Positions 1-9,680 of a DNA stretch of 64,000 bases are shown piece after piece. Under the pieces are notes generated by a model, which saw only the letters and a program-made list of their open reading frames with translations, made no database searches and had not been told where the DNA came from. The DNA is from Nematopogon swammerdamellus (taxonomy: Eukaryota; Arthropoda; Insecta; Lepidoptera; Adelidae): assembly GCA_946902875.1 (NCBI GenBank), contig OX336345.1:23281395-23345394 (forward strand), read 5' to 3'. Positions within the stretch are counted from its first letter, which is position 1. The number at the start of each line of letters is the position of its first letter. The translations under genes and the position numbers were made by a program.

Positions 1-3000
1 CGCATGCTTCACGTTTCGGCTCGCTTCAAGCCCTCGTCAGCTAGTCTGCGTTGACTAGGACGCGGGGAAACCACCAGTCCCGCTCTCGACCTCCCTCTCT
101 CTACCTATCCATATTCTGTAGGATGCTTCCAGTGACGTTTTCGAAGCTCTCTCCATATATGAGCTTAGCGTCGATCTTGGGAGCCCTAGATTCTTGAAGA
201 GACTGTAGAGCGACTTCGCTGGTAGTCCCCTTGCTCCGACTTCCACAGCGAAGAGATCAGTCTTGAATCCGTTTCTCACAATCCGGTCTACTAAGTTGCA
301 GTACTTGTTAAGTTTGATGTAGTGGTCCTTCGGTATGTTACTTTCCCATGGAACTGTAAGTTCAACAAGTACTACATGCTTTGTCGCTTTTGAGAATATG
401 AGTATATCCGGTCTTAATGCTGTGGTACAGATTTCCGAAGGCATTTGGTAATGCTTCTCATGTGTGTCCATCAACAATTCCCAATCCTTTGCTGCTCCCA
501 AAATTGAAGAAGGTTTAGTCCTATCTTTGGGCAGCTTATTGGCTCCAGGTTTCACAAAGTTGACCTTCTGGAAGCCGCTACTGGTTTGCCCTTTCCTGGT
601 CCGTGCAATTGACAGGTTGATGGCCTCTCTGATGATTTGGAGGACTTTATCATGACGGTAGGAATACTGGCCTCGCTCAAGTAGTATTTTGCATCCGCAT
701 AACAAATGTTTGGCCGTGCCTACGAACTCCTTACATGACGGGCATAGTTTATTTGTAGATTTCCCCCATCTAACTAGGTTACTCGGGTCGGGGAGAGTAA
801 GCTGGAATGCATTTAAGTAGAACTTAAGCAGCTCAGGGGACCAGTTGTATATTATGGATTTCCACTTCAATGCAGGAGGGATGCAGAAGTCACCCACTGT
901 TAGCCAATCATTCTGCATTTCTAGGTTTAAGGCGTGAAGTTTGAAGCCTTGTTCCATGTCCTCCTGAGCAAAACCTTTCAGTATTTCTTTATCAGACTTT
1001 GCTGTTTCTATGCCCAATCCAGATCTATTGGTGCGTGTACCAACTTGGAATGATTTGTAGAAGTCGAGTCTCGATTCCAGTTCATCTGATAGTGATGTGT
1101 TGGGTAAGGCTTGAATAGCGCTATCATTGGAGTCTTTGAGTATACATCGTTTGGCTATTCTCGCCTTTTGATAAAATATCGACGGTTTCTTAATGTTCAG
1201 TCCAAAGTTATTGTGAGATCTGTATAGCGTTGACGAGTCAGCCGGGTGAGCCAGTCCAAACCATGATTTCAGGAATCTGGTCACATACGAGTCTAGTTTA
1301 GTCAGGTTTTGCTTTGTGAAGTCGTAGACGAGAAATGGCCATGAAAGTTTTGATGTCAGGTAGTTATCGTAAATCCATGCCTTTTGTGTACCCAGGAGGG
1401 GAAGATTGTCAGTTTGGCGGAGGCTCTCTTCGAAAAGTTGGACAATATCATCAGTAGGATGCTCCTTTCCTCTGCTGGTGATCCTTTTGCCCAAGAATTT
1501 AAAAGGAGCTTCATCAGCCACGGTTGCGATTGGTTTTCCGGCTACTGTCAAACCTGGATTGCTCGAGGTAAACTTTGAACCTTTCCTGGTTAAGCTCAAA
1601 CAGTAGCACTTCGCTGGTTTTATCTTCATCCCTTTGGTCCATTCACAATAGTCATCCACCACCTTAAGAAGCGACTGATTTTGTTTTGGATTGCGGGTTA
1701 ACAGCGTAATATCATCCGCAAATGCCAGGATGGCCGCCATATATGTGTCTCCATATTTGAACCTGTATCCCCATTTCTTTTCTTTTACGACAAGCGTATC
1801 AATTAGAATGTTGATAACAATGTTAAATGTGACAGGAGAGAGGCAGCAACCCTGGAAAAGTCCTATGCCGTAACGAATTTCCGGTGTCTTCTCTGTTTCG
1901 CCTTTTACTTGTATTACAAAGGAAAGTTTTTTGTAGTAGGAGGCTATTATATTACAGATCAGAGGTGGCACATTATACCACTCTAGCGCCTTTAATAGTA
2001 ACTCATGGCGCACCGAACCGAAGGCGTTTTCAAAGTCTAACCACGTGGCAGTTAATTGTCTCTCATTCTTCCTTGCATCTCTAAGACATTCAGTCAGCAA
2101 AGAATTATGTTCGAGGCACCCTGCAACTCTTGGGAGAAAACCTTTTTGGTACTTCTTCGGTAAGTAGTCGTTGGTACACATGTGTTTGAGTAGTCTGGCC
2201 TGTATAATGGAGAAGAATATTTTCGAAATTGTGTTCGTAAGGGCTATAGGTCTAATATCCTTGGGATCAGTAACTTCTTTCTTTTTTGGTAGAAGAACAA
2301 ACACGGCTTTACCAAGACAGTCTGGCACTTCTCTGTTCGTCCAAATTCTTTTGTAGATGTTCAACATGTGTTTCCGCACTGATGGACATTTTTTGTATAT
2401 GATGTATGGTATGCCATCGGGTCCCGGGGCGGAACTATTTGGTTTCCTTTTTATGTGGTATTCCAGCTCTTCCATCGTCGGTGAATCAGCATCAAATGCT
2501 AGAGCAGGTTCTTTGGGTTTTGGAGCTGGTGGATCCCTGTAAGTTATATCTGCCTCCGGGGTGGTATATGTGGATTTAAAGTAGTTGAACATCTCGTCCG
2601 TACTTAACCTAATTGTACCCTGCTGTTCCTTAAAAGCTTTTTTGGCGAAATAAAAGGGGTTCTTCTCGAAAGCTGCTATATTCTGAGCCTTTCGAAATTC
2701 ATTGCCAGCAACCGTAATTTGCTCAGATACTTTCTGGATGAGTTTTAGGATAGATCTCATCGCTCTGGCTAATTGGTGGCATAGATTTCTGTCTCCTGAG
2801 GCTTTAGCCTTCCTTAGCTGCTTTATCAACTCTCTCTTCCTTCTCCTAAGCTTTGCTTTGAAAGTGTTTTCTCTTTCCATTGGGTTGTGGTGATAGCGAA
2901 CAGGGTACAATTCGGAGAAGTAATTGTAAATTGTTCCCTGGAAGTCATACAGCTGATCTTCGGGACTCTGCCTGCAGCCTGGGAGGTCAAGTCTTTCGGC

Positions 3001-3530
3001 TAGGCATCGATCATGTTGCTTCCAAGTGGTCTCGGATATGCTCGGTAAGCTTAGTCGGTCTCTGGGCGAAAATGCTTCATGGTGAGAGGAAGGTTGCGCA
3101 ACACTTTGTGACGTGTGAGGTTGTACTCTGTCAATAGTGTCAGGTGGAGAACTTACAGGCGCTTTCTGCCCTGCTTCACTGTCGCTATGTTTCTCCTTCA
3201 CGTGCTTTTCTAGCCAGATTTTTCGCTTATATTGTTTCCCACACTTCGAGCATTTCAAGTCCATATTCATGCCAAGGTTGTCAGAGATATCGATCGGTGA
3301 GCGGTTCATCCTCCCTCCCTCTCGGACCGCTCTGAGGGTATTTACTCTTTTGACTGTCGTAGCTTTTATTTCCTGGCGCGGCTTGCTAGGCCTAACGCCC
3401 GTCTGTCTCTCCAGCGTCACCAGTCTTTCCCGGTCGTCAAATGGACTTTCCCATTCGTCAACGGTCTTTCCCGGTCGCCAGCTGTCTTTCCAGCGTCATC
3501 CCGTCTCTCCGGGCTGTCTTGTTTCGAAGG
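1..3530 (-). mobile_element. RLE-type non-LTR retrotransposon, copy 1 (nearly full length)
   Basis: This is a minus-strand element with its 3' UTR cut by the window start. It contains an uninterrupted 1121-codon ORF (55-3420) and about 110 bp of pyrimidine-rich 5' leader (3421-3530), in which the motif CTTTCCCGGTCG recurs. Its 5' boundary is inferred from the point near 3530 where the 3' UTR of a neighbouring copy begins (GTGTGGATCTAAGC, also seen near 4090 and 49228). The first 2.77 kb is essentially identical to 4202-6972, so one copy is recent or the two were homogenised. Elements of this class insert by target-primed reverse transcription. The R2/NeSL-like placement rests on domain order, not a tree. 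Confidence 0.85.
55..3420 (-). CDS. Retrotransposon protein: C2H2 finger, reverse transcriptase, CCHC, RLE endonuclease
   Basis: This 1121-aa single-ORF protein is typical of endonuclease-after-RT retrotransposons. Domains in order: a C2H2 zinc finger (C57, C60, H73, H78) for DNA binding; the reverse transcriptase, with motif A LDFENAFGSV near residue 461 and the catalytic box FADD at about 567-570; a CCHC motif at about 895-911 (C-x2-C-x8-H-x4-C); and a restriction-like endonuclease at about 1003-1025 with RPD and then ELTVPWE. YRHDKV lies between the last two. The single ORF, lack of an apurinic endonuclease and C-terminal RLE match the R2/NeSL/HERO/CRE assemblage; I cannot choose the clade. 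All catalytic residues I can recognise are present and there are no stops, so the copy may be functional. The start at 3420 is the longest; M51 or M53 just before the finger is an alternative. Confidence 0.85.
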   Translation of the reverse strand: MTLERQTGVRPSKPRQEIKATTVKRVNTLRAVREGGRMNRSPIDISDNLGMNMDLKCSKCGKQYKRKIWLEKHVKEKHSDSEAGQKAPVSSPPDTIDRVQPHTSQSVAQPSSHHEAFSPRDRLSLPSISETTWKQHDRCLAERLDLPGCRQSPEDQLYDFQGTIYNYFSELYPVRYHHNPMERENTFKAKLRRRKRELIKQLRKAKASGDRNLCHQLARAMRSILKLIQKVSEQITVAGNEFRKAQNIAAFEKNPFYFAKKAFKEQQGTIRLSTDEMFNYFKSTYTTPEADITYRDPPAPKPKEPALAFDADSPTMEELEYHIKRKPNSSAPGPDGIPYIIYKKCPSVRKHMLNIYKRIWTNREVPDCLGKAVFVLLPKKKEVTDPKDIRPIALTNTISKIFFSIIQARLLKHMCTNDYLPKKYQKGFLPRVAGCLEHNSLLTECLRDARKNERQLTATWLDFENAFGSVRHELLLKALEWYNVPPLICNIIASYYKKLSFVIQVKGETEKTPEIRYGIGLFQGCCLSPVTFNIVINILIDTLVVKEKKWGYRFKYGDTYMAAILAFADDITLLTRNPKQNQSLLKVVDDYCEWTKGMKIKPAKCYCLSLTRKGSKFTSSNPGLTVAGKPIATVADEAPFKFLGKRITSRGKEHPTDDIVQLFEESLRQTDNLPLLGTQKAWIYDNYLTSKLSWPFLVYDFTKQNLTKLDSYVTRFLKSWFGLAHPADSSTLYRSHNNFGLNIKKPSIFYQKARIAKRCILKDSNDSAIQALPNTSLSDELESRLDFYKSFQVGTRTNRSGLGIETAKSDKEILKGFAQEDMEQGFKLHALNLEMQNDWLTVGDFCIPPALKWKSIIYNWSPELLKFYLNAFQLTLPDPSNLVRWGKSTNKLCPSCKEFVGTAKHLLCGCKILLERGQYSYRHDKVLQIIREAINLSIARTRKGQTSSGFQKVNFVKPGANKLPKDRTKPSSILGAAKDWELLMDTHEKHYQMPSEICTTALRPDILIFSKATKHVVLVELTVPWESNIPKDHYIKLNKYCNLVDRIVRNGFKTDLFAVEVGARGLPAKSLYSLFKNLGLPRSTLSSYMERASKTSLEASYRIWIGREREVESGTGGFPAS

Positions 3531-4085
3531 TGTGGATCTAAGCTTTCGATGGCTTCACCGAACATATCCGGGCCCATCGGCAGTAGAGGAGGGTATTAAT
3601 CGAGGCCGGGACTAGCGAGTGGCCACTCTAAATTTCCCGCGCATGCTTCACGTTTCGGCTCGCTTCAAGCCCTCGTCAGCTAGTCTGCGTTGACTAGGAC
3701 GCGGGGAAATACCAGTCCCGCTCTCGACCACCCTCTCTCTACCTATTCATATTCTGTAGGATGCTTCCAGTGACGTTTTCAAAGCTCTCTCCATGTATGA
3801 GCTTAGCGTCGATCTTGGCAGCCCTAGATTCTTGAACAGACTGTAGAGCGACTTTGCTGGTAGTCCACTTGCTCCGACTTCCACAGCAAAGAGATCAGTC
3901 TTGAATCCGTTTCTCACAATCCGGTCTACTAAGTTGCAGTACTTGTTAAGTCTGATGTTGTGTTCCGTCGGTATGTTGCTTCCCATGGAACTGAAGAAGG
4001 TTTAGTCCAATCTTTGGGCAGCTTTTTGGCTCCAGGTTTCACAAAGTTGACCTTCTGGAAGCCGCCACTGGTTTGCCCTTTTCTT
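3531..4085 (-). mobile_element. Decayed fragment of the same RLE retrotransposon (copy 2, 3' part)
   Basis: This is an older copy. It retains the 3' UTR (about 3531-3700), the last 80 or so codons (ORF 3747-3986) and, after an internal deletion near 3992, a short piece of coding sequence ending near 4080 at GGTTTGCCCTTTT. It differs from copies 1 and 3 at many sites (CATGTATGAG for CATATATGAG; GGCAGCCC for GGGAGCCC), unlike the near identity of copies 1 and 3. Its 5' boundary abuts the 3' end of copy 3. It may be the 3' remnant of the copy whose 5' part lies at 7002-7693. Confidence 0.75.
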
Positions 4086-6972
4086 TTGAGGGTGTGGACC
4101 TGAGCTTGCGATGTCTACACCCAACATATCCGGGCCCATCGGCAGTAGAGGAGAGTGTTAATCGAGGTCGGGACTGGCGAGTGGCCACTCTAAATTTCCC
4201 GCGCATGCTTCACGTTTCGGCTCGCTTCAAGCCCTCGTCAGCTAGTCTGCGTTGACTAGGACGCGGGGAAACCACCAGTCCCGCTCTCGACCTCCCTCTC
4301 TCTACCTATCCATATTCTGTAGGATGCTTCCAGTGACGTTTTCGAAGCTCTCTCCATATATGAGCTTAGCGTCGATCTTGGGAGCCCTAGATTCTTGAAG
4401 AGACTGTAGAGCGACTTCGCTGGTAGTCCCCTTGCTCCGACTTCCACAGCGAAGAGATCAGTCTTGAATCCGTTTCTCACAATCCGGTCTACTAAGTTGC
4501 AGTACTTGTTAAGTTTGATGTAGTGGTCCTTCGGTATGTTACTTTCCCATGGAACTGTAAGTTCAACAAGTACTACATGCTTTGTCGCTTTTGAGAATAT
4601 GAGTATATCCGGTCTTAATGCTGTGGTACAGATTTCCGAAGGCATTTGGTAATGCTTCTCATGTGTGTCCATCAACAATTCCCAATCCTTTGCTGCTCCC
4701 AAAATTGAAGAAGGTTTAGTCCTATCTTTGGGCAGCTTATTGGCTCCAGGTTTCACAAAGTTGACCTTCTGGAAGCCGCTACTGGTTTGCCCTTTCCTGG
4801 TCCGTGCAATTGACAGGTTGATGGCCTCTCTGATGATTTGGAGGACTTTATCATGACGGTAGGAATACTGGCCTCGCTCAAGTAGTATTTTGCATCCGCA
4901 TAACAAATGTTTGGCCGTGCCTACGAACTCCTTACATGACGGGCATAGTTTATTTGTAGATTTCCCCCATCTAACTAGGTTACTCGGGTCGGGGAGAGTA
5001 AGCTGGAATGCATTTAAGTAGAACTTAAGCAGCTCAGGGGACCAGTTGTATATTATGGATTTCCACTTCAATGCAGGAGGGATGCAGAAGTCACCCACTG
5101 TTAGCCAATCATTCTGCATTTCTAGGTTTAAGGCGTGAAGTTTGAAGCCTTGTTCCATGTCCTCCTGAGCAAAACCTTTCAGTATTTCTTTATCAGACTT
5201 TGCTGTTTCTATGCCCAATCCAGATCTATTGGTGCGTGTACCAACTTGGAATGATTTGTAGAAGTCGAGTCTCGATTCCAGTTCATCTGATAGTGATGTG
5301 TTGGGTAAGGCTTGAATAGCGCTATCATTGGAGTCTTTGAGTATACATCGTTTGGCTATTCTCGCCTTTTGATAAAATATCGACGGTTTCTTAATGTTCA
5401 GTCCAAAGTTATTGTGAGATCTGTATAGCGTTGACGAGTCAGCCGGGTGAGCCAGTCCAAACCATGATTTCAGGAATCTGGTCACATACGAGTCTAGTTT
5501 AGTCAGGTTTTGCTTTGTGAAGTCGTAGACGAGAAATGGCCATGAAAGTTTTGATGTCAGGTAGTTATCGTAAATCCATGCCTTTTGTGTACCCAGGAGG
5601 GGAAGATTGTCAGTTTGGCGGAGGCTCTCTTCGAAAAGTTGGACAATATCATCAGTAGGATGCTCCTTTCCTCTGCTGGTGATCCTTTTGCCCAAGAATT
5701 TAAAAGGAGCTTCATCAGCCACGGTTGCGATTGGTTTTCCGGCTACTGTCAAACCTGGATTGCTCGAGGTAAACTTTGAACCTTTCCTGGTTAAGCTCAA
5801 ACAGTAGCACTTCGCTGGTTTTATCTTCATCCCTTTGGTCCATTCACAATAGTCATCCACCACCTTAAGAAGCGACTGATTTTGTTTTGGATTGCGGGTT
5901 AACAGCGTAATATCATCCGCAAATGCCAGGATGGCCGCCATATATGTGTCTCCATATTTGAACCTGTATCCCCATTTCTTTTCTTTTACGACAAGCGTAT
6001 CAATTAGAATGTTGATAACAATGTTAAATGTGACAGGAGAGAGGCAGCAACCCTGGAAAAGTCCTATGCCGTAACGAATTTCCGGTGTCTTCTCTGTTTC
6101 GCCTTTTACTTGTATTACAAAGGAAAGTTTTTTGTAGTAGGAGGCTATTATATTACAGATCAGAGGTGGCACATTATACCACTCTAGCGCCTTTAATAGT
6201 AACTCATGGCGCACCGAACCGAAGGCGTTTTCAAAGTCTAACCACGTGGCAGTTAATTGTCTCTCATTCTTCCTTGCATCTCTAAGACATTCAGTCAGCA
6301 AAGAATTATGTTCGAGGCACCCTGCAACTCTTGGGAGAAAACCTTTTTGGTACTTCTTCGGTAAGTAGTCGTTGGTACACATGTGTTTGAGTAGTCTGGC
6401 CTGTATAATGGAGAAGAATATTTTCGAAATTGTGTTCGTAAGGGCTATAGGTCTAATATCCTTGGGATCAGTAACTTCTTTCTTTTTTGGTAGAAGAACA
6501 AACACGGCTTTACCAAGACAGTCTGGCACTTCTCTGTTCGTCCAAATTCTTTTGTAGATGTTCAACATGTGTTTCCGCACTGATGGACATTTTTTGTATA
6601 TGATGTATGGTATGCCATCGGGTCCCGGGGCGGAACTATTTGGTTTCCTTTTTATGTGGTATTCCAGCTCTTCCATCGTCGGTGAATCAGCATCAAATGC
6701 TAGAGCAGGTTCTTTGGGTTTTGGAGCTGGTGGATCCCTGTAAGTTATATCTGCCTCCGGGGTGGTATATGTGGATTTAAAGTAGTTGAACATCTCGTCC
6801 GTACTTAACCTAATTGTACCCTGCTGTTCCTTAAAAGCTTTTTTGGCGAAATAAAAGGGGTTCTTCTCGAAAGCTGCTATATTCTGAGCCTTTCGAAATT
6901 CATTGCCAGCAACCGTAATTTGCTCAGATACTTTCTGGATGAGTTTTAGGATAGATCTCATCGCTCTGGCTA
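4086..6972 (-). mobile_element. RLE retrotransposon copy 3, 5'-truncated, nearly identical to copy 1
   Basis: The 3' UTR runs from about 4086 to 4255 and begins GTGTGGACCTGAGC in plus orientation. The coding part follows up to 6972 and matches copy 1 base for base as far as I could compare. The copy is truncated at its 5' end within the region upstream of the reverse transcriptase. It is joined to an older 5' fragment through a short repeated filler (6973-7001). It lies head-to-tail with copies 1 and 2. Confidence 0.8.
4256..6961 (-). pseudogene. 5'-truncated retrotransposon ORF (last 901 residues)
   Basis: The 901 codons read identically to the C-terminal 901 residues of the intact ORF at 55-3420, including motif A, FADD, CCHC and the RPD...ELT endonuclease. 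The zinc finger and N-terminal 220 residues are missing, and the frame stops upstream at the filler sequence 6973-7001. The protein would lack the N-terminal DNA-binding finger and is unlikely to direct its own insertion, although RT and endonuclease remain open. Confidence 0.85.
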
Positions 6973-7001
6973 ATAGTAGTATGGCTAGTAGTATGGCTAA
7001 A
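6973..7001. repeat. Slippage-like filler at the 5' junction of copy 3
   Basis: Between the truncated copy 3 and the older fragment is a run in which GTAGTATGGCTA occurs twice, and the flanks end in TGGCTAA on both sides. Short templated or slipped additions of this kind are common at 5' junctions of R2-like insertions. Confidence 0.6.
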
Positions 7002-7693
7002 GTAGTTGAACATCTCGTCCGTACTTAACCTAATTGCACCCTGCTGTTCCTTAAAAGCTTTTTTGGCGAAGTAAAAGGGGTTCTTCTCGAAAGCTGCTAT
7101 ATTCTGAGCCTTTCGAAATTCATTGCCAGCAACCGTAATTTGCTCAGATACTTTCTGGATGAGTTTTAGGATAGATCTCATCGCTCTGGCTAATTGGTGG
7201 CATAGATTTCTGTCTCCTGAGGCTTTAGCCTTCCTTAGCTGCTTTATCAACTCTCTCTTCCTTCTCCTAAGCTTTGCTTTGAAAGTGTTTTCTCTTTCCA
7301 TTGGGTTATGGTGATAGCGAACAGGGTACAATTCGGAGAAGTAATTGTAAATTGTTCCCTGGAAGTCATACAGCTGATCTTCGGGACTCTGCCTGCAGCC
7401 TGGGAGGTCAAGTCTTTCGGCTAGGCATCGATCATGTTGCTTCCAAGTGGTCTCGGATATGCTCGGTAAGCTTAGTCGGTCTCTGGGCGAAAATGCTTCA
7501 TGGTGAGAGGAAGGTTGCGCAACACTTTGTGACGTGTGAGGTTGTACTCTGTCAATAGTGTCAGGTGTAGAACTTACAGGCGCTTTCTGCCCTGCTTCAC
7601 TGTCGCTATGTTTCTCCTTCACGTGCTTTTCTAGCCAGATTTTTCGCTTATATTGTTTCCCACACTTCGAGCATTTCAAGTCCATATTCATGC
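7002..7693 (-). pseudogene. 5' fragment of an older RLE retrotransposon copy
   Basis: This corresponds to residues about 51-280 of the intact protein, beginning at the internal Met before the C2H2 finger (7691) and running into the region before the reverse transcriptase. It differs from copy 1 by scattered substitutions, so it predates copy 3. About 180 bp (7002-7184) also occurs in copy 3 (6783-6961), which makes the region look like a partial tandem duplication. Homology stops at 7693 (CATGCTACTATATAC), so the 5' leader is absent. Confidence 0.75.
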
Positions 7694-7734
7694 TACTATA
7701 TACTATACTCATTGTATCAATCCTGACGTATTAT

Positions 7735-8014
7735 TCAGTTCCGTTCGAAACCGGTGTAAAACTGTAGGTCCCTTCCCTTACCCCTTACTAGGTGGTAGGC
7801 TCAATTTGTAGCCAACTGGGTTGCTACCACCGTACTTAATGTAAGATGGCCACATAGCAATCTCGGTTGTGTTCTCCTCTAGTCCAGATAGCCAGCAATC
7901 CAGGGAATTCTCCGGTATGACACCTACCTTCTTGGAGGTGATATTGGCTGGTCGGAGCATGCCCTTTGGCCTCTCCGACTCAGCCAATAATAACGGATTA
8001 CATAAAAAAAAAAT
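7735..8014 (+). mobile_element. SINE type A (headless)
   Basis: It starts at CCGTTCGAAACCGGTGTAAA and ends in GGATTACATAAAAAAAAA. The body matches other type A copies at 18630, 25137, 33071 and 54041. The tRNA-like head is missing. Confidence 0.75.
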
Positions 8015-8179
8015 TGCACCCACGGCGGCGGGTCAGACCACCTGCTCTTATTATCGCGTTGGGCGCGACTTTATCATATACACCAGATAAAGTGGCGCCA
8101 GAGCCATTTCCCACATGCGCTTGTGAACTGTCAAAATACATTTCTTGTGTCGCGCTACAAAGCGCTTGAATGGGTTTCT

Positions 8180-8390
8180 GAAGGACCGGGTTGGTACCAT
8201 CGCACTGAATGAAACATCGGTTGAAATGGCTATTTAAATAGTAATTTTTTTCTATCCAGTTTAGTGTAGCCGGCACGACTGAAAAGAAGCACTGACATGG
8301 CACCAAGTTCACCAAGGTGTTATGGGCTGACATCACGGATGTAGTTGGCGATGTAGCCCCAACTGTGTTAGTTTCTATAAAAAAAAATTA
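8180..8390 (+). mobile_element. SINE type B/C, 3' half
   Basis: It carries GGGTTGGTACCATCGCACTG, the conserved tail GGGCTGACATCACGGATGTA and a short A-run at the end. The head is not present. The preceding 8015-8180 holds GC-rich sequence I do not recognise. Confidence 0.65.
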
Positions 8391-8498
8391 TCGAATATAT
8401 TGATATCGCTACTGAGACCGGCTGGTGGTGAAATCAGTGCCACCTGACTTGCGGTCGATATTAATAATATTGTTCTAAGCACAATTTGTCGCTTTCAG

Positions 8499-8627
8499 GA
8501 GCTGGACTTACCGCGGACAGTGGGTCTGCTGCACCAGCAGCGCGCCAACATGATCCAGAACGTCCATCAGTACCGGTTCCTTCACACCATACTGCTGCAG
8601 TACCTCAAGCAGTCACGACTCATATAG
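8499..8627 (+). CDS. Terminal exon of a protein tyrosine phosphatase-like gene (partial)
   Basis: An acceptor (GCTTTCAG) is followed by 42 codons and a TAG. The peptide has VGLLHQQRANMIQNVHQYRF, which fits the last helix of tyrosine phosphatase domains (pattern LRxQRxxMVQxxxQYxFxH). The family recognition is from memory and the segment is short. No other exon is visible upstream in 1-8498, so the rest of the gene must lie beyond the window start, with the retrotransposon cluster inside its last intron. It could instead be a stray exon or pseudogene. Phase 0 at the acceptor is assumed. Confidence 0.5.
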   Translation, partial: ELDLPRTVGLLHQQRANMIQNVHQYRFLHTILLQYLKQSRLI

Positions 8628-9680
8628 ACGACGCGCCATATAGCCAGCAACACTTTTATACTAAACAAACTTTTTGCTCCACTTTTGACACAAAAAGTGA
8701 CTCCCCCGATGTAGTACATATGCTGGAATGGCTGTACCTGGCATTGCAATGGTAGGCAATTTTTGTGCAGAATTGATTGTCGCCATTTTGTATTAGTGAA
8801 CGTCCTGGGAATTAAATTTACCATTTTGTGTCACTCACGTGACTGGTTATGATATGAATGATAGTAAAATTATTTTAATGAGCAAGCAAGTCCTCACGCA
8901 AAATATAAAATGTAGAAAAACCTCAAAATCTAATATAATTTTCCCGCTAGCCAGCTAAATAAAACCATGTAAAACTTAAATAGTTATTAATTTTTTTAAA
9001 TACAAGGCCTGTAACTACATTGATTTTAGAAGCCATTCATTGAAGTTAGAACCTCTTTTTAAGCCCATAGTAAAAAAGGCATTGTCCTTGGATTTTTCAA
9101 ACACGAGAGTGTGCGTGTTACCAAAAGGGGCGTGTGATGAGTTGCCATTTCACAAGTTAATTCACATCTACTTAAAATCCCATGCCAACATTAGTTCTGT
9201 GGTCGCCAAAATTGTGACAATCAAATAAACAGAAAAAATTGCTTCCCCGAGTAATTCCAGCACACTATTATCGGTTGGTTCCTCAGCGCACGACACTTTC
9301 AGTTGTATTATGTCGGACTGCGCTGAAGTAAACTGAAAATGTTAAACTGCAGTAACTGTCTTGTAATAGTTTGAATAAGAGTAACATTCCTATAGCAGGT
9401 TCTTCTTGATGATTTAGGTTCGGAAAATACCAAAGACTGTATTATCGTCTTCTATAAAATGTAGCTCTGTATTCAGCTATTTGAGTATTTAAATCTTTTA
9501 TCATTCAGTGTGTAATCTCGAATTTTACCACAGAATAATGTAAGGGGATGTGTCTACAGAGCTTTAAATGTTGATAACAATGTTTTGAAACTATGAATGA
9601 TGCTCTAAATCGGGTGATGTGGAACGATGAAAGTTGGTTGAGAAATAGACAGGGGTATACCGTGCAGCTTATAACAAGTG
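8628..9680. other. 3' flank / intergenic, no gene seen
   Basis: This is mostly AT-rich. AATAAA occurs near 8957 and could serve the phosphatase-like exon. A 62-codon ORF at 9040-9228 has no recognisable features. I see no clear repeat. Confidence 0.4.

Noticed and set aside
464..3541. Plus-strand ORFs of 60-134 codons over the retrotransposon
   Set aside because: They lie antisense to the intact 1121-codon ORF, recur identically in copy 3 and have no protein-like motifs.
9040..9228. 62-codon ORF as a gene
   Set aside because: No start context, domain or neighbour supports it; AT-rich DNA yields such ORFs by chance.
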